From: CAVWDI01 sp963793095 | GTDB taxonomy: Bacteria; Chloroflexota; Anaerolineae; Anaerolineales; UBA4823 | Length of the DNA stretch: 64,000 bases | Assembly: GCA_963793095.1 (NCBI GenBank) | Contig: CAWBYY010000001.1 | Span: 310,001 to 374,000 of the forward strand | Direction of reading: 5' to 3' | Program-made: the position numbers and the translations under genes | Part shown: positions 7,679 through 15,879 of the stretch, piece after piece | How the letters are laid out: every line of letters starts with the position of its first letter | How positions within the stretch are numbered: the stretch's first letter is position 1 | Notes under the pieces: model-generated | Told to the model about the DNA's origin: nothing | Seen by the model: only the letters and a program-made list of their open reading frames with translations | The model's database searches: none

Positions 7679-8670
7679 ATTCTGCTAGCCGCCCGCCGGT
7701 AAATCCACTGCTTGCAATAGGTATTGGAATTCTGGCAGTATCAACAGCGTCCTTACTGATCCGCAACGCACAGTCTTACGCTCCAAGCATTGTTATCGCA
7801 TTTTTTCGTTTGGGGGCCGCCACTCTTTTATTAAGCCCATTTGTACTTGTCAAAAGACGCCAGGAACTGGGCTCGATTTCCAGGCCAGAATATATGCTGG
7901 CATTATTATCCGGAGCCTTTCTGGCGCTCCATTTTGCAGCCTGGATTAAATCGCTGGAATACACGACTGTCACCAGTTCGGTTGTACTGGTGTCAACGGC
8001 TCCATTGTGGGTAGCCTTGCTTTCACCTTTCACGGTAAAGGAACCAGTGACAAGACCGATCTTCCTTGGGCTGCTGCTGGTTATGGGTGGTGTATTTCTG
8101 GTTGCTTTCAGTGATACCTGTGTATGGACAGGGTCAAATTTTTCCTGCCCCTCCAGCACGGAATTCCTGCGCGGGGAGGCATTCCTGGGGGATATCCTGG
8201 CGCTGGTTGGCGCATTCGCAGCATCACTGTATATTATTATCGGGCGCAGCCTGCGAAGCAGGGTGTCATTACTGTCTTATGTCTTCATTGTTTATGGCAT
8301 GGCAGCCGTGATTTTAGGCGTTTTAATGGTTGTCTCCGGAAATTCTCTGGTTGGTTATCCACCTGAGGCATATTTCTGGATGTTTATGCTGGCGTTAATT
8401 CCACAATTATTCGGACATTCGATCATTAATTATTCATTGGGTTACCTGTCTGCTGCATTTGTTTCCATCGCTTTACTCGGGGAACCGGTAGGTTCAACAA
8501 TTCTTGCTTATTTCTTCCTAGACGAGGTGCCTTCTCCCTTGAAGATGCTCGGGGCTGGATTTATTCTGGCAGGCATCTATATTGCATCCAGAGTGAATGT
8601 TCAGCGCGCCAAACAATTGGATAGCGTTAATAACAAGGTAAATATTGTAGATGACGATAAAATGATTTAG
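7675..8670 (+). CDS. EamA/DMT-family permease
   Basis: A 331-residue inner-membrane transporter with ten predicted transmembrane helices arranged as two EamA repeats (about residues 10-130 and 165-300). Typical signatures are LLSGAFLALHFAAWIKSLEY in the first half with the VTSSVVLVSTAPLW helix, and FVSIALLGEPVGSTILAYFF in the second half. These carriers export metabolites or amino acids; the substrate cannot be inferred. It overlaps the sodX stop codon by four bases, so it is translationally coupled to sodN-sodX, and it is followed 20 bases later by ftsK. The C-terminal about 30 residues are a hydrophilic tail. No link between its substrate and superoxide defence is evident. Confidence 0.9.
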   Translation: MNSASRPPVNPLLAIGIGILAVSTASLLIRNAQSYAPSIVIAFFRLGAATLLLSPFVLVKRRQELGSISRPEYMLALLSGAFLALHFAAWIKSLEYTTVTSSVVLVSTAPLWVALLSPFTVKEPVTRPIFLGLLLVMGGVFLVAFSDTCVWTGSNFSCPSSTEFLRGEAFLGDILALVGAFAASLYIIIGRSLRSRVSLLSYVFIVYGMAAVILGVLMVVSGNSLVGYPPEAYFWMFMLALIPQLFGHSIINYSLGYLSAAFVSIALLGEPVGSTILAYFFLDEVPSPLKMLGAGFILAGIYIASRVNVQRAKQLDSVNNKVNIVDDDKMI

Positions 8671-8689
8671 GGGTGTCTGAGCAGGAATA

Positions 8690-10897
8690 ATGGAAAACAG
8701 CAGTACTCAAACGGAATTCTGGATTAAAGGTAACAGTTACTCTGACCGAATTGAACGTCTTCTCCGGGATTCTGCCGGCATTATTTTACTGGCGTTTGGA
8801 TTACTGACCCTCATCGCGCTGCTGATCCCTGAGACGAAAGGGATCCTGTTGTTATGGTGGAGATATATCCTGAGACTCTGGCTTGGTTACGGCGCGTTTT
8901 GGATTGTCGTATTGCTAATAGTATCAGGAATATGGTTATTATTTTTCAAAGGATACAATCGCAAAGTAAAAATCAGGGTCATGTATGTCATCTGGGTGGA
9001 ATTGGGCGCGATTATATCTCTGGTTCTTTTTACATTAATAGGCGGATCTTCGCTGCAGAGAGCGGAAGCAGGGCTTGATGGCGGAAGGGTAGGCTGGGGT
9101 CTTTCAGCAATAATCCACCTGGGGCTGGAGAATTTAGGGTTTTCGTCCCGGTACGGGTTAATCGCAGTCCTATCGGTTATGCTGGCGTTTATATTATTCA
9201 TCGGCCTGGACATATCCAGAATTTTTCTTTTTTTACCACGCCGCACAAATACAACCTCTAATTTAAAAAATCAGGCGGTACCGGGGGCTGTACTATCCAT
9301 CAGTGAAGCGCCACTGGTGATTAATACAGAATATACTCCAGCAGAGACGGGCAAGAAAAAACGAAGTGTGCTTCCACCCCAGTTCAGGAAAAGTTTTAAA
9401 ATTGTAAAAGATGCACCAGCAGCGCCCGGTGATTCTCCTGAGAGGGATGGGCGCCTGCCGGACCTGGATATGTTAACCAGGCAGCGAAACACCCGCCCGG
9501 ATGAACGAAATATTAATATGACAGCCGGGCTGATCGAAAAAACGCTTTCTGAATTTGGCATCCCTGTAAAAGTGGTTGGTTTTAAAGTTGGACCAACCGT
9601 AACACAGTTTGCAGTTGAACCCGGTTATCTTGAGAAGGAGAAATCCAGAACAGAAGGCGATATCGAGAGACAGAAAATCAGGGTGGCCCAGATTTTAGGT
9701 TTGCGAAAAGACCTGGCGCTGGCGCTAACCGCCGAGAGATTGAGGATTGAAGCCCCGGTTCCAGGCCGCGCATATATTGGAATCGAAGTGCCCAATCCAA
9801 ATTCGTCAGTGGTTAGATTAAGACCGATCCTGGAATCTGAAGCATTTTATAAGGTTGGTTCGCCTCTGGCGATAGCGTTGGGGCGTGATGTTTCCGGACA
9901 ACCAATCGTTGCAGATCTGGGCAGTATGCCGCATCTTTTAATCGCAGGCACTACTGGCTCGGGTAAATCGGTCTGTATAGCTGCACTGACGACCTGCCTG
10001 GTCATGAATAACACCCCCGAAGATCTGCGGTTAATTATGGTTGATCCCAAGATGGTTGAGCTGGTGCGTTTCAATGGCTTACCGCATTTATTCGGACAGG
10101 TAGAAACAGATATTGAAAGGATCCTGGGGGTATTGCGCTGGGTTGTCCAGGAGATGGACCGCCGCTATAAGCTGCTTGAAACCTCTCGATCAAGGAATAT
10201 CGATACCTACAATCGAAAAATGAGGCGTCGTAAAGACGCTGAGACCCTGCCAAAATTGGTGGTATTGATTGATGAGTTAGCCGACCTGATGATGTCGGCG
10301 CCCGACCAGACTGAACACAACCTGGTCAGATTGGCACAAATGGCTCGCGCAACAGGCATCCATCTCGTTCTGGCAACACAGAGACCAAGCACAGATGTGG
10401 TTACCGGTTTGATCAAAGCGAATTTTCCTGCAAGAATTTCATTTGCCGTTGCTTCGTCAATTGATTCCAGAGTAATCCTGGATACTGCCGGGGCGGAATC
10501 CCTGCTTGGCCAGGGCGATATGCTGTTTCTACCGCCTGAGGCACCCGCCCCTATCCGGTCGCAGGGTGTAATGATAGATGATAACGAAGTCGAACGGGTT
10601 ATCTCTTTCTGGCAAAAGGAGTACCCAACCGATGGAACTGAAGATGCGCCATGGGAAGCACTTCTTGATCGAGATTCCAAACTGGATGATCGCGATAAAT
10701 TGTTGGAACAGGCGATTGAGGTTGTTGGAAAATCCCGTAAAGCCAGCGCATCTATGCTGCAGCGAAAATTACGGGTTGGTTATCCAAGAGCCGCTCGTCT
10801 GATCGACCAGTTAGAAGATATGGGTATTGTGGGTCCAGCAGTAAGCGGCGGCCGTGACAGGGAAGTGCTGATCTCAGACGGATCTGAGATTGAATAA
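8690..10897 (+). CDS. ftsK: DNA translocase FtsK/SpoIIIE
   Basis: Septal DNA pump that clears chromosome ends during division. The 735-residue protein has four to five N-terminal membrane helices (about residues 30-185), a short linker (to about 255), then the motor: alpha domain with VKVVGFKVGPTVTQFAVEP, Walker A GTTGSGKSV (about residue 428), Walker B LVVLIDELADLMM, and the LARATQRPSTDVVTG-like segment (here LVLATQRPSTDVVTG). The C-terminal about 70 residues form the winged-helix gamma domain (LQRKLRVGYPRAARLIDQLE), which reads orienting DNA motifs. The linker is short compared with E. coli FtsK. The ATG follows an AGGA site 20 bases after the EamA permease stop. Confidence 0.97.
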   Translation: MENSSTQTEFWIKGNSYSDRIERLLRDSAGIILLAFGLLTLIALLIPETKGILLLWWRYILRLWLGYGAFWIVVLLIVSGIWLLFFKGYNRKVKIRVMYVIWVELGAIISLVLFTLIGGSSLQRAEAGLDGGRVGWGLSAIIHLGLENLGFSSRYGLIAVLSVMLAFILFIGLDISRIFLFLPRRTNTTSNLKNQAVPGAVLSISEAPLVINTEYTPAETGKKKRSVLPPQFRKSFKIVKDAPAAPGDSPERDGRLPDLDMLTRQRNTRPDERNINMTAGLIEKTLSEFGIPVKVVGFKVGPTVTQFAVEPGYLEKEKSRTEGDIERQKIRVAQILGLRKDLALALTAERLRIEAPVPGRAYIGIEVPNPNSSVVRLRPILESEAFYKVGSPLAIALGRDVSGQPIVADLGSMPHLLIAGTTGSGKSVCIAALTTCLVMNNTPEDLRLIMVDPKMVELVRFNGLPHLFGQVETDIERILGVLRWVVQEMDRRYKLLETSRSRNIDTYNRKMRRRKDAETLPKLVVLIDELADLMMSAPDQTEHNLVRLAQMARATGIHLVLATQRPSTDVVTGLIKANFPARISFAVASSIDSRVILDTAGAESLLGQGDMLFLPPEAPAPIRSQGVMIDDNEVERVISFWQKEYPTDGTEDAPWEALLDRDSKLDDRDKLLEQAIEVVGKSRKASASMLQRKLRVGYPRAARLIDQLEDMGIVGPAVSGGRDREVLISDGSEIE

Positions 10898-10985
10898 AGC
10901 ATCTTTTCTTGACAGCCTGTCTGGCATACGTTAGCATATCCCAGTTAATTTCAATTTAATTATTTTACAAAGGAAGATTTCTTTC

Positions 10986-11609
10986 GTGGAAAATCTAAAT
11001 CAAACACAGGAAAAACTGACCTTTACTGATCAGATGCGAAACCGTTTCAGAGGCCTGCTGAATTGGATTGGCGGGTTTTTGAATAATCTGGGGATCACAC
11101 CCAATGCAATGACCATCTTCGGATTTGTTGGAAACACGGTTGGAGCTGTCTTCCTGGCGATGGGGAACATGACCATAGGCGGACTGATTATCCTGGCAAT
11201 GGGTCCGGTTGACGCGCTGGATGGGACAATGGCTCGTTTGCGGGGAATGAGCGGTGAGTTTGGCGCATTCGTCGATTCTGTCACTGATAGATATTCTGAG
11301 TTAATTATTTTTGCGGGTTTGCTTTATTATTATGTCAGCGTGGGAGATAAAATTGCCGCCATGCTGGTGTTTGCCGCCTCGGCAGGATCTGTTCTGGTTT
11401 CATATATTCGTTCACGCGGCCAGTCGCTCGGGTGGGATACAAAAGTTGGTATTTTGACCCGAATGGAAAGATATCTGGTATTAGCACCGTCTTTAATATT
11501 AAACATACCAATGGTCGGTTTATGGATAATCGCCATATTCGCCAACATTACTGCTCTGCAAAGAATTATTGATGTGCGCCGCCAGGCATATTCGAAAGAC
11601 AAAGATTGA
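10986..11609 (+). CDS. CDP-alcohol phosphatidyltransferase (phosphatidylinositol-type synthase)
   Basis: Membrane enzyme of phospholipid headgroup synthesis that replaces CMP of CDP-diacylglycerol with an alcohol. The 207-residue protein has the family motif D-x2-D-G-x2-A-R-x8-G-x3-D-x3-D (from DALDGTMAR to FVDSVTDR) near residues 78-105, and about six membrane helices. Similarity of the MSGEFGAFVDSVTDRYSE region to archaeal and actinobacterial inositol-phosphate transferases suggests phosphatidylinositol-phosphate synthase, but phosphatidylglycerol-phosphate synthase cannot be ruled out. The ORF begins with GTG, 89 bases after ftsK, in an AGGAAG context, and is followed by lgt. A second family member lies at 56419. 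Confidence 0.88.
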   Translation: MENLNQTQEKLTFTDQMRNRFRGLLNWIGGFLNNLGITPNAMTIFGFVGNTVGAVFLAMGNMTIGGLIILAMGPVDALDGTMARLRGMSGEFGAFVDSVTDRYSELIIFAGLLYYYVSVGDKIAAMLVFAASAGSVLVSYIRSRGQSLGWDTKVGILTRMERYLVLAPSLILNIPMVGLWIIAIFANITALQRIIDVRRQAYSKDKD

Positions 11610-11694
11610 TTTTAAGCTTCAAGTAGTCCCAGATAATATTTACAAGTGGTATATCTACAATCCATTTTCTGATCAGATATTTGAGAGGTAATAT

Positions 11695-12510
11695 ATGCCA
11701 ACCGGGTTTCAGTTAGGACCTTTAAATATTCGATTTTATGGAATCATCATTATGGTGGGGGCTCTGGCGGGTGCTTGGTTGGTATCCAGGGAGGCACGCC
11801 GGCGCGGCCAGGATTCTGATAACGTTTGGGATGCGCTTGTTTGGGTACTTATCGGCGGGATTATCGGGGCGCGTGTCTGGCATATCCTGACGCCGCCTCC
11901 CTCCAGCACCGCTCTGGGCGTGACCACAATGTACTATCTTACCCACCCTTTGGATGCGATTGCCGTATGGAGAGGCGGACTTGGGATACCGGGGGCTGTG
12001 ATCGGCGGCCTTATTGCCCTTTACTTTTTCTGCCGCCGGAAAAAGATTGACTTTCTTTTATGGATTGATATCGCTGCTCCGGGACTGGCATTAGCCCAGG
12101 CGATTGGACGCTGGGGAAATTATATAAACCAGGAGATTTACGGCAGACCAAGCGACCTTCCGTGGGCGATTACAATCGATCCGCAGTACAGGCTGGCGGG
12201 TTTTGAAAATTATGAAAAATTCCACCCGTTATTCCTGTATGAATCGCTGTGGTGCCTGGGAGTGGTTATCCTGCTTTTGTGGGTCTCACGTCATTTTGAA
12301 GATCAATTGTTAAATGGCGATGTGTTCCTGATTTATCTGATGGCGTACCCGCTCGGTCGATTTCTGCTTGAATTTTTACGGCTCGACCAGGCTGTAGTGG
12401 CAGGCATGAATGCCAACCAGGGGTTTATGGCTCTGGTTGGGATTGCAGCGGCGGGTCTGCTGACATGGAGGCATTTGAAAAAGAAACCAACTGTCCAGGA
12501 GAACGGCTGA
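11695..12510 (+). CDS. lgt: Prolipoprotein diacylglyceryl transferase
   Basis: Transfers diacylglycerol from phosphatidylglycerol to the lipobox Cys of prolipoproteins, the first lipoprotein maturation step. The 271-residue integral membrane protein has about seven helices and the family signature GRWGNYINQEIYGRP at about residue 138, with preceding HPLDAIAVWRGGLGIPGAVIG and the C-terminal YPLGRFLLEFLRLD. The essential His/Arg positions of the Lgt signature are visible in these stretches. The window encodes several lipoprotein substrates (22104, 27767, 36352 and 57116 genes). The ATG is preceded by GAGAGGTAAT. Gene order places it after a phospholipid synthase, fitting a membrane-lipid group. 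Confidence 0.96.
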   Translation: MPTGFQLGPLNIRFYGIIIMVGALAGAWLVSREARRRGQDSDNVWDALVWVLIGGIIGARVWHILTPPPSSTALGVTTMYYLTHPLDAIAVWRGGLGIPGAVIGGLIALYFFCRRKKIDFLLWIDIAAPGLALAQAIGRWGNYINQEIYGRPSDLPWAITIDPQYRLAGFENYEKFHPLFLYESLWCLGVVILLLWVSRHFEDQLLNGDVFLIYLMAYPLGRFLLEFLRLDQAVVAGMNANQGFMALVGIAAAGLLTWRHLKKKPTVQENG

Positions 12511-12561
12511 TCATTTTACCTGCCCGTCTTTTTTTGATGGGGGTTACACAGCTTCAGAACT

Positions 12562-13065
12562 TCACCAGCCCTCGATAAAAGGGAGCCAATCTTGATTTTC
12601 CTGCAGGTGATGCTCAAAGCGGTATTTTGCCGAAACTGGGGGTTCCTGCGGTTTCCGCAGCAGCTGCATTTGAACCTGGTCGATTGTGCGCCTGCCCTTG
12701 CGGTGATTGCAGTTCGGGCAGGCTGCCACCAGGTTATCCCATTCATGCAGACCACCTGAACTCCGTGGAATAATGTGGTCGATGGTCAGGTGGGAGGTTT
12801 TTGTACCGCAGTACTGGCAGGTATACTCATCCCGGCGGAGCACTTCCTTTTTTGTCAGCCTCACCTTCGGACGGGGCCGTTTTACCATTTTTTCAAGCCG
12901 GATGATTGAAGGGCGCGGGTACTCTCGCGTAACTGTCTTGATTACACCTCGACCGTTCAGGACCATATTGGCTTTGCCTGTCAGGACAAGGCAAATAGCA
13001 CGCCTGGTAGTGCAGATATGAATAGGTTCAAAACTGGCATTCAGAACCAGCACTGGTTCGTACAT
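12562..13065 (-). CDS. HNH endonuclease family protein
   Basis: A 167-residue protein of the stand-alone HNH family common in Chloroflexota, Cyanobacteria and Actinobacteria. The N-terminus has the conserved VLNASFEPIHICTTRRA block. The nuclease core has CQYCG (first zinc pair, about residue 95), LTIDHIIPRSSGG with the catalytic His, WDNLVAACPNCN with the Asn and second zinc pair, then HRKGRR. These proteins are likely metal-dependent DNases with a housekeeping or repair role; no intron or phage context is seen here. It converges on lgt with a 51-base gap and is divergent from the PH-like protein gene. Confidence 0.92.
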   Translation of the reverse strand: MYEPVLVLNASFEPIHICTTRRAICLVLTGKANMVLNGRGVIKTVTREYPRPSIIRLEKMVKRPRPKVRLTKKEVLRRDEYTCQYCGTKTSHLTIDHIIPRSSGGLHEWDNLVAACPNCNHRKGRRTIDQVQMQLLRKPQEPPVSAKYRFEHHLQENQDWLPFIEGW

Positions 13066-13193
13066 GGCTCACTCTAATAATTCGGAAATTATAGCATGTG
13101 ATCGGAAAAAATTTGTTAAAGACAATTTAAATGGCTGATTTTTAATCTCCGGCATGATATGAAGAGGTTCATAAACCGGGAACAGGTTGGAGC

Positions 13194-13766
13194 ATGGAAA
13201 AAAAGTTTTCAGACAATTTGAAAAATACTGAAGAGCACAATCTTGTTTATTCAGAAATACAACCGGACGTTTATGGAAAATATCTTCCAGAAATTATTTC
13301 CCGGAGGGGCGAATATACGGTGTGGATTTTATTGCTTGCTGTCCTGGGGGGCTGGATCATTCTGATAATCAGTGGCAAACCTGTACCGTTTGCTGTATAT
13401 ATGCTGGGGGGATTTTTCCTGCTGGCTGGTTTATCCATCAGCCTGGGCAACTGGATGGACAGGCGAACATTCATCGAAATCAAGCCTGAGAGAATAATTT
13501 TTGAAAATGGTCTGCGAAGTTGCGACATCATTTGGAGTGATATTGTCGCAGTAGAAGTGCATTCCTCCCGGTGGGGTGAAAAAGTCCATGTGCGCGCCAG
13601 GAGTTCACATTTTGCTTTCAGGAAACTGGGAGAAGTAAAAATCAGCGGCGAAATAAAAGGACGGATGGGTTTTAAGGACGGTGATAAAATTCTGGATGCA
13701 ATCATTGAGCATTCCAGATTAAAACTGGATAAAACAACCGAAATAGGTGATTATTACAAAGTCTAA
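13194..13766 (+). CDS. Two-helix membrane protein with PH-like cytoplasmic domain
   Basis: A 190-residue protein with a 45-residue soluble N-terminus, two close membrane helices (about residues 42-60 and 66-85; VWILLLAVLGGWIILIIS and the segment after it), and a C-terminal beta-rich domain of about 100 residues. The RTFIEIKPERIIFENGLRSC then IIWSDIVAVEVHSS pattern is typical of bacterial PH-like (bPH) domains. Function is unknown. It starts from an ATG about 130 bases from the divergent HNH gene and ends just before a terminator. I judge the bPH assignment from the strand pattern, not a signature. Confidence 0.7.
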   Translation: MEKKFSDNLKNTEEHNLVYSEIQPDVYGKYLPEIISRRGEYTVWILLLAVLGGWIILIISGKPVPFAVYMLGGFFLLAGLSISLGNWMDRRTFIEIKPERIIFENGLRSCDIIWSDIVAVEVHSSRWGEKVHVRARSSHFAFRKLGEVKISGEIKGRMGFKDGDKILDAIIEHSRLKLDKTTEIGDYYKV

Positions 13767-13791
13767 AATGCGATTTTCTCCCCCGGGGACC

Positions 13792-13822
13792 AGCGCTCCC
13801 TTTCGGCAGCGGGCGCTTTTTT
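13792..13822 (+). terminator. Terminator between the PH-like protein gene and tyrS
   Basis: AGCGC (13792-13796) pairs with GCGCT (13813-13817), with partial pairing of the inner C and G runs, followed by six T residues. It lies 25 bases after the upstream stop codon. Too little sequence precedes tyrS for a T-box leader. Confidence 0.7.
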
Positions 13823-13862
13823 GTTGCTTTTCACCTGGAAAATATCGATCAGGAGTTTAATC

Positions 13863-15086
13863 ATGACTCAAATAATGAGCACAGACGAACAGGTCGCATA
13901 TCTAATGCAGGGCACAGAGTATGGGGATGATACCCTAAAAGAGGCGATGGCGCAGGAACTATCTGAGCGCTTATCTGCAGCAGGAAAAGAAGGGCGCCCA
14001 TTGAGAGTATACTGCGGTTTCGATCCCCGGACGAGCGACCTGCACCTGGGACATACAGTCCCGATGCGAAAACTACGCCAGTTCCAGGAACTTGGTCATG
14101 ATGTGATCTTTCTTGTCGGCAACTACACTTCGTTGATCGGCGACCCATCGGACAAGGACAGGCTGCGCCCGCAGTTAACCGCGGAAGAAGTTGAACAGAA
14201 CGCACGCACTTATGCTGAACAGGCGTTTAAGATCCTTGACCGCGATAAAACCAGAATTCTTTACAATGCGGAATGGTTATCGAAATTGACTTTCGAGGAT
14301 CTTATAAAACTCGCCTCCAATTTTACAATTCAGCAATTCTTAACCCGTGAAAACTTCCGTTTGAGATGGGAAAACAACGACGCGATATATCTGCATGAGA
14401 CTTTCTACGCAATTATGCAGGGGTATGACGCTTATGCGATGCAGACGGATGTCCAGATCGGAGGCACAGACCAGTTATTCAACATTATCACCGCAGCAAG
14501 AAAGCTGATGACATTCCTCGGGGTGAAGCCCAATATCGGGATAATTATGGGAATACTTCCCGGAACTGATGGTGAGATCAAAATGAGCAAGTCGCTGGGA
14601 AATCATATTCCAATTATGGCAACGCCGGAGGATATGTACGGTAAAGTGATGAGCGTGCCGGATAAAGCGATGGGTGAATACTTCCGGATGGTGACCCGCT
14701 GGACGCCTGTAGAGATAGAAAAGCTGGAAAAGGATCTGGCAACCGGCAAACTGCACCCGCGGGATGGAAAGATGAAGTTAGCACATGAGGTTGTAGCGAT
14801 TTTCCATTCTGACGAGGAAGCCGATCGAGCGCAGGCTGAATTTATTAAAGTATTTCAAAAGAAAGACACCCCGGATGGGATGGAAGAGTTTGCCTTTAAT
14901 CCAGATAAATCTGTACTGGACGTACTGGTCGAGACAGGCCTGGTTACGAGTAAAAGCGAGGGACGCAGATTAATTTCTCAGAATGGGGTTCGTCTCGACG
15001 GCGAGACACTTACGGATGCTAACCTTGCCTTTCCGAATCCAGGAGTGCTGCAGGTGGGGAAGAGAAGGTTTATCCGGGTGGTTTAG
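13863..15086 (+). CDS. tyrS: Tyrosyl-tRNA synthetase
   Basis: Charges tRNA-Tyr with tyrosine. About 407 residues from the ATG at 13863, chosen because AGGAG lies just upstream; the open frame extends 14 codons further but without a good site. The class I fold is shown by the HIGH-type motif HLGHT at about residue 60, the tyrosine pocket region QIGGTDQLFN, the KMSKS motif exactly (KMSKSLGN, about residue 240), and a C-terminal S4 RNA-binding domain (VTSKSEGRRLISQNGVRLDG). The LGHTVPMRKLRQFQELGH variant and TyrZ-like length fit the second bacterial TyrRS clade. The 3' end overlaps by four bases the convergent RodA-PBP gene. Confidence 0.96.
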   Translation: MTQIMSTDEQVAYLMQGTEYGDDTLKEAMAQELSERLSAAGKEGRPLRVYCGFDPRTSDLHLGHTVPMRKLRQFQELGHDVIFLVGNYTSLIGDPSDKDRLRPQLTAEEVEQNARTYAEQAFKILDRDKTRILYNAEWLSKLTFEDLIKLASNFTIQQFLTRENFRLRWENNDAIYLHETFYAIMQGYDAYAMQTDVQIGGTDQLFNIITAARKLMTFLGVKPNIGIIMGILPGTDGEIKMSKSLGNHIPIMATPEDMYGKVMSVPDKAMGEYFRMVTRWTPVEIEKLEKDLATGKLHPRDGKMKLAHEVVAIFHSDEEADRAQAEFIKVFQKKDTPDGMEEFAFNPDKSVLDVLVETGLVTSKSEGRRLISQNGVRLDGETLTDANLAFPNPGVLQVGKRRFIRVV

Positions 15087-15879
15087 GGATAACTTTCGAG
15101 CGCCCGGCGGATAACCGCCTGGCCAATCCTGACCGCCAGTTCGGGGTTTTCTTCTTCAATATGGAGGGCTATGGAGATTGGTATACCCTTATAGGAAGGA
15201 TTCGAACCTGACAGGTACCATGTGCCAGCCTGGTCAATTGTGCCAGATTGCGCTGGCGGAGATAATGTAACCACCTGCCAGAAGGGAAGATCAGGTTCAG
15301 ATAATTTACTGGCAACCTCAGCAGATATTTCCGGGGAGAATGCCTGAACCGGTTCAGAAATGCTTTTGAGGGATTCCCAATCACCATCAGAAGTCTTAAT
15401 CGCACCAACGATTTTTGGGGAAGGCCGGACCCCTCCACCAGTGATTGCTGCTGCAGCTACAGCAAGCTGCAGTGGGCTGATTTTTGTAAAAAGCCCCGCC
15501 TCCACTGTTTCGGGAGTTTGTTCATCAGCGCTAACCGGCGGAGCCCCAGCAGGTAAGTTCAACCCCGGTTGATAATTAAATCCGGTTCGTTCCAGAATTT
15601 CCTGAAGCCTGTCCCCATCGAGCTGGCTTATCAGTGCAGATGCACCTGAGGGACAGCTATTTCTTACTGCAGACACCCGGGGGAAACCACCCGGGTCAAC
15701 TGCGCAATCGAAAAAAAGGCTGCCACCCTGGAAATTAATTATTTCTGGCAGATCAGGCAGATTTCCCTCCGTGATTCCCTCGAAAAATAAAAATACCAAC
15801 AGCGCTCCCCCGGCATTATACAATCCCTGGGATGCTCGGTTGAACAGGGGTGAATTTGGATCCTTTACAAGACTTCTCC
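15083..15879 (-). CDS. C-terminal class B PBP transpeptidase domain, catalytic residues lost (continuation of the RodA fusion)
   Basis: This frame continues the gene that starts at 17813, after a one-base insertion in the CCC run at 15878-15880. The family text resumes at once with DPNSPLFNRASQGLY. Where active PBPs have P-G-S-x-x-K, the sequence is YNAGGALLVF: the nucleophile Ser is Gly (codon 15806-15808) and the general-base Lys is Leu (15797-15799). The second motif (SxN) region reads CPSGASALIS and the third, KTGT, reads QSGT (in PPAQSGTIDQAGTWYLSG). A hydrophobic stretch replaces the active-site helix. The fold seems kept but the domain should not bind penicillin or crosslink. Loss of several residues shows this is not due to the indel. 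Confidence 0.85.

Noticed and set aside
13823..13862. T-box riboswitch ahead of tyrS
   Set aside because: Only about 40 bases lie between the terminator and the start codon, too short for specifier and antiterminator elements.
15190..15215. GGATTCGAACC, which looks like a tRNA T-arm on the minus strand
   Set aside because: It encodes SGSNPSYKG in the conserved end of the PBP domain, the T-stem pairs only three bases, and no acceptor or anticodon arm can be built around it.
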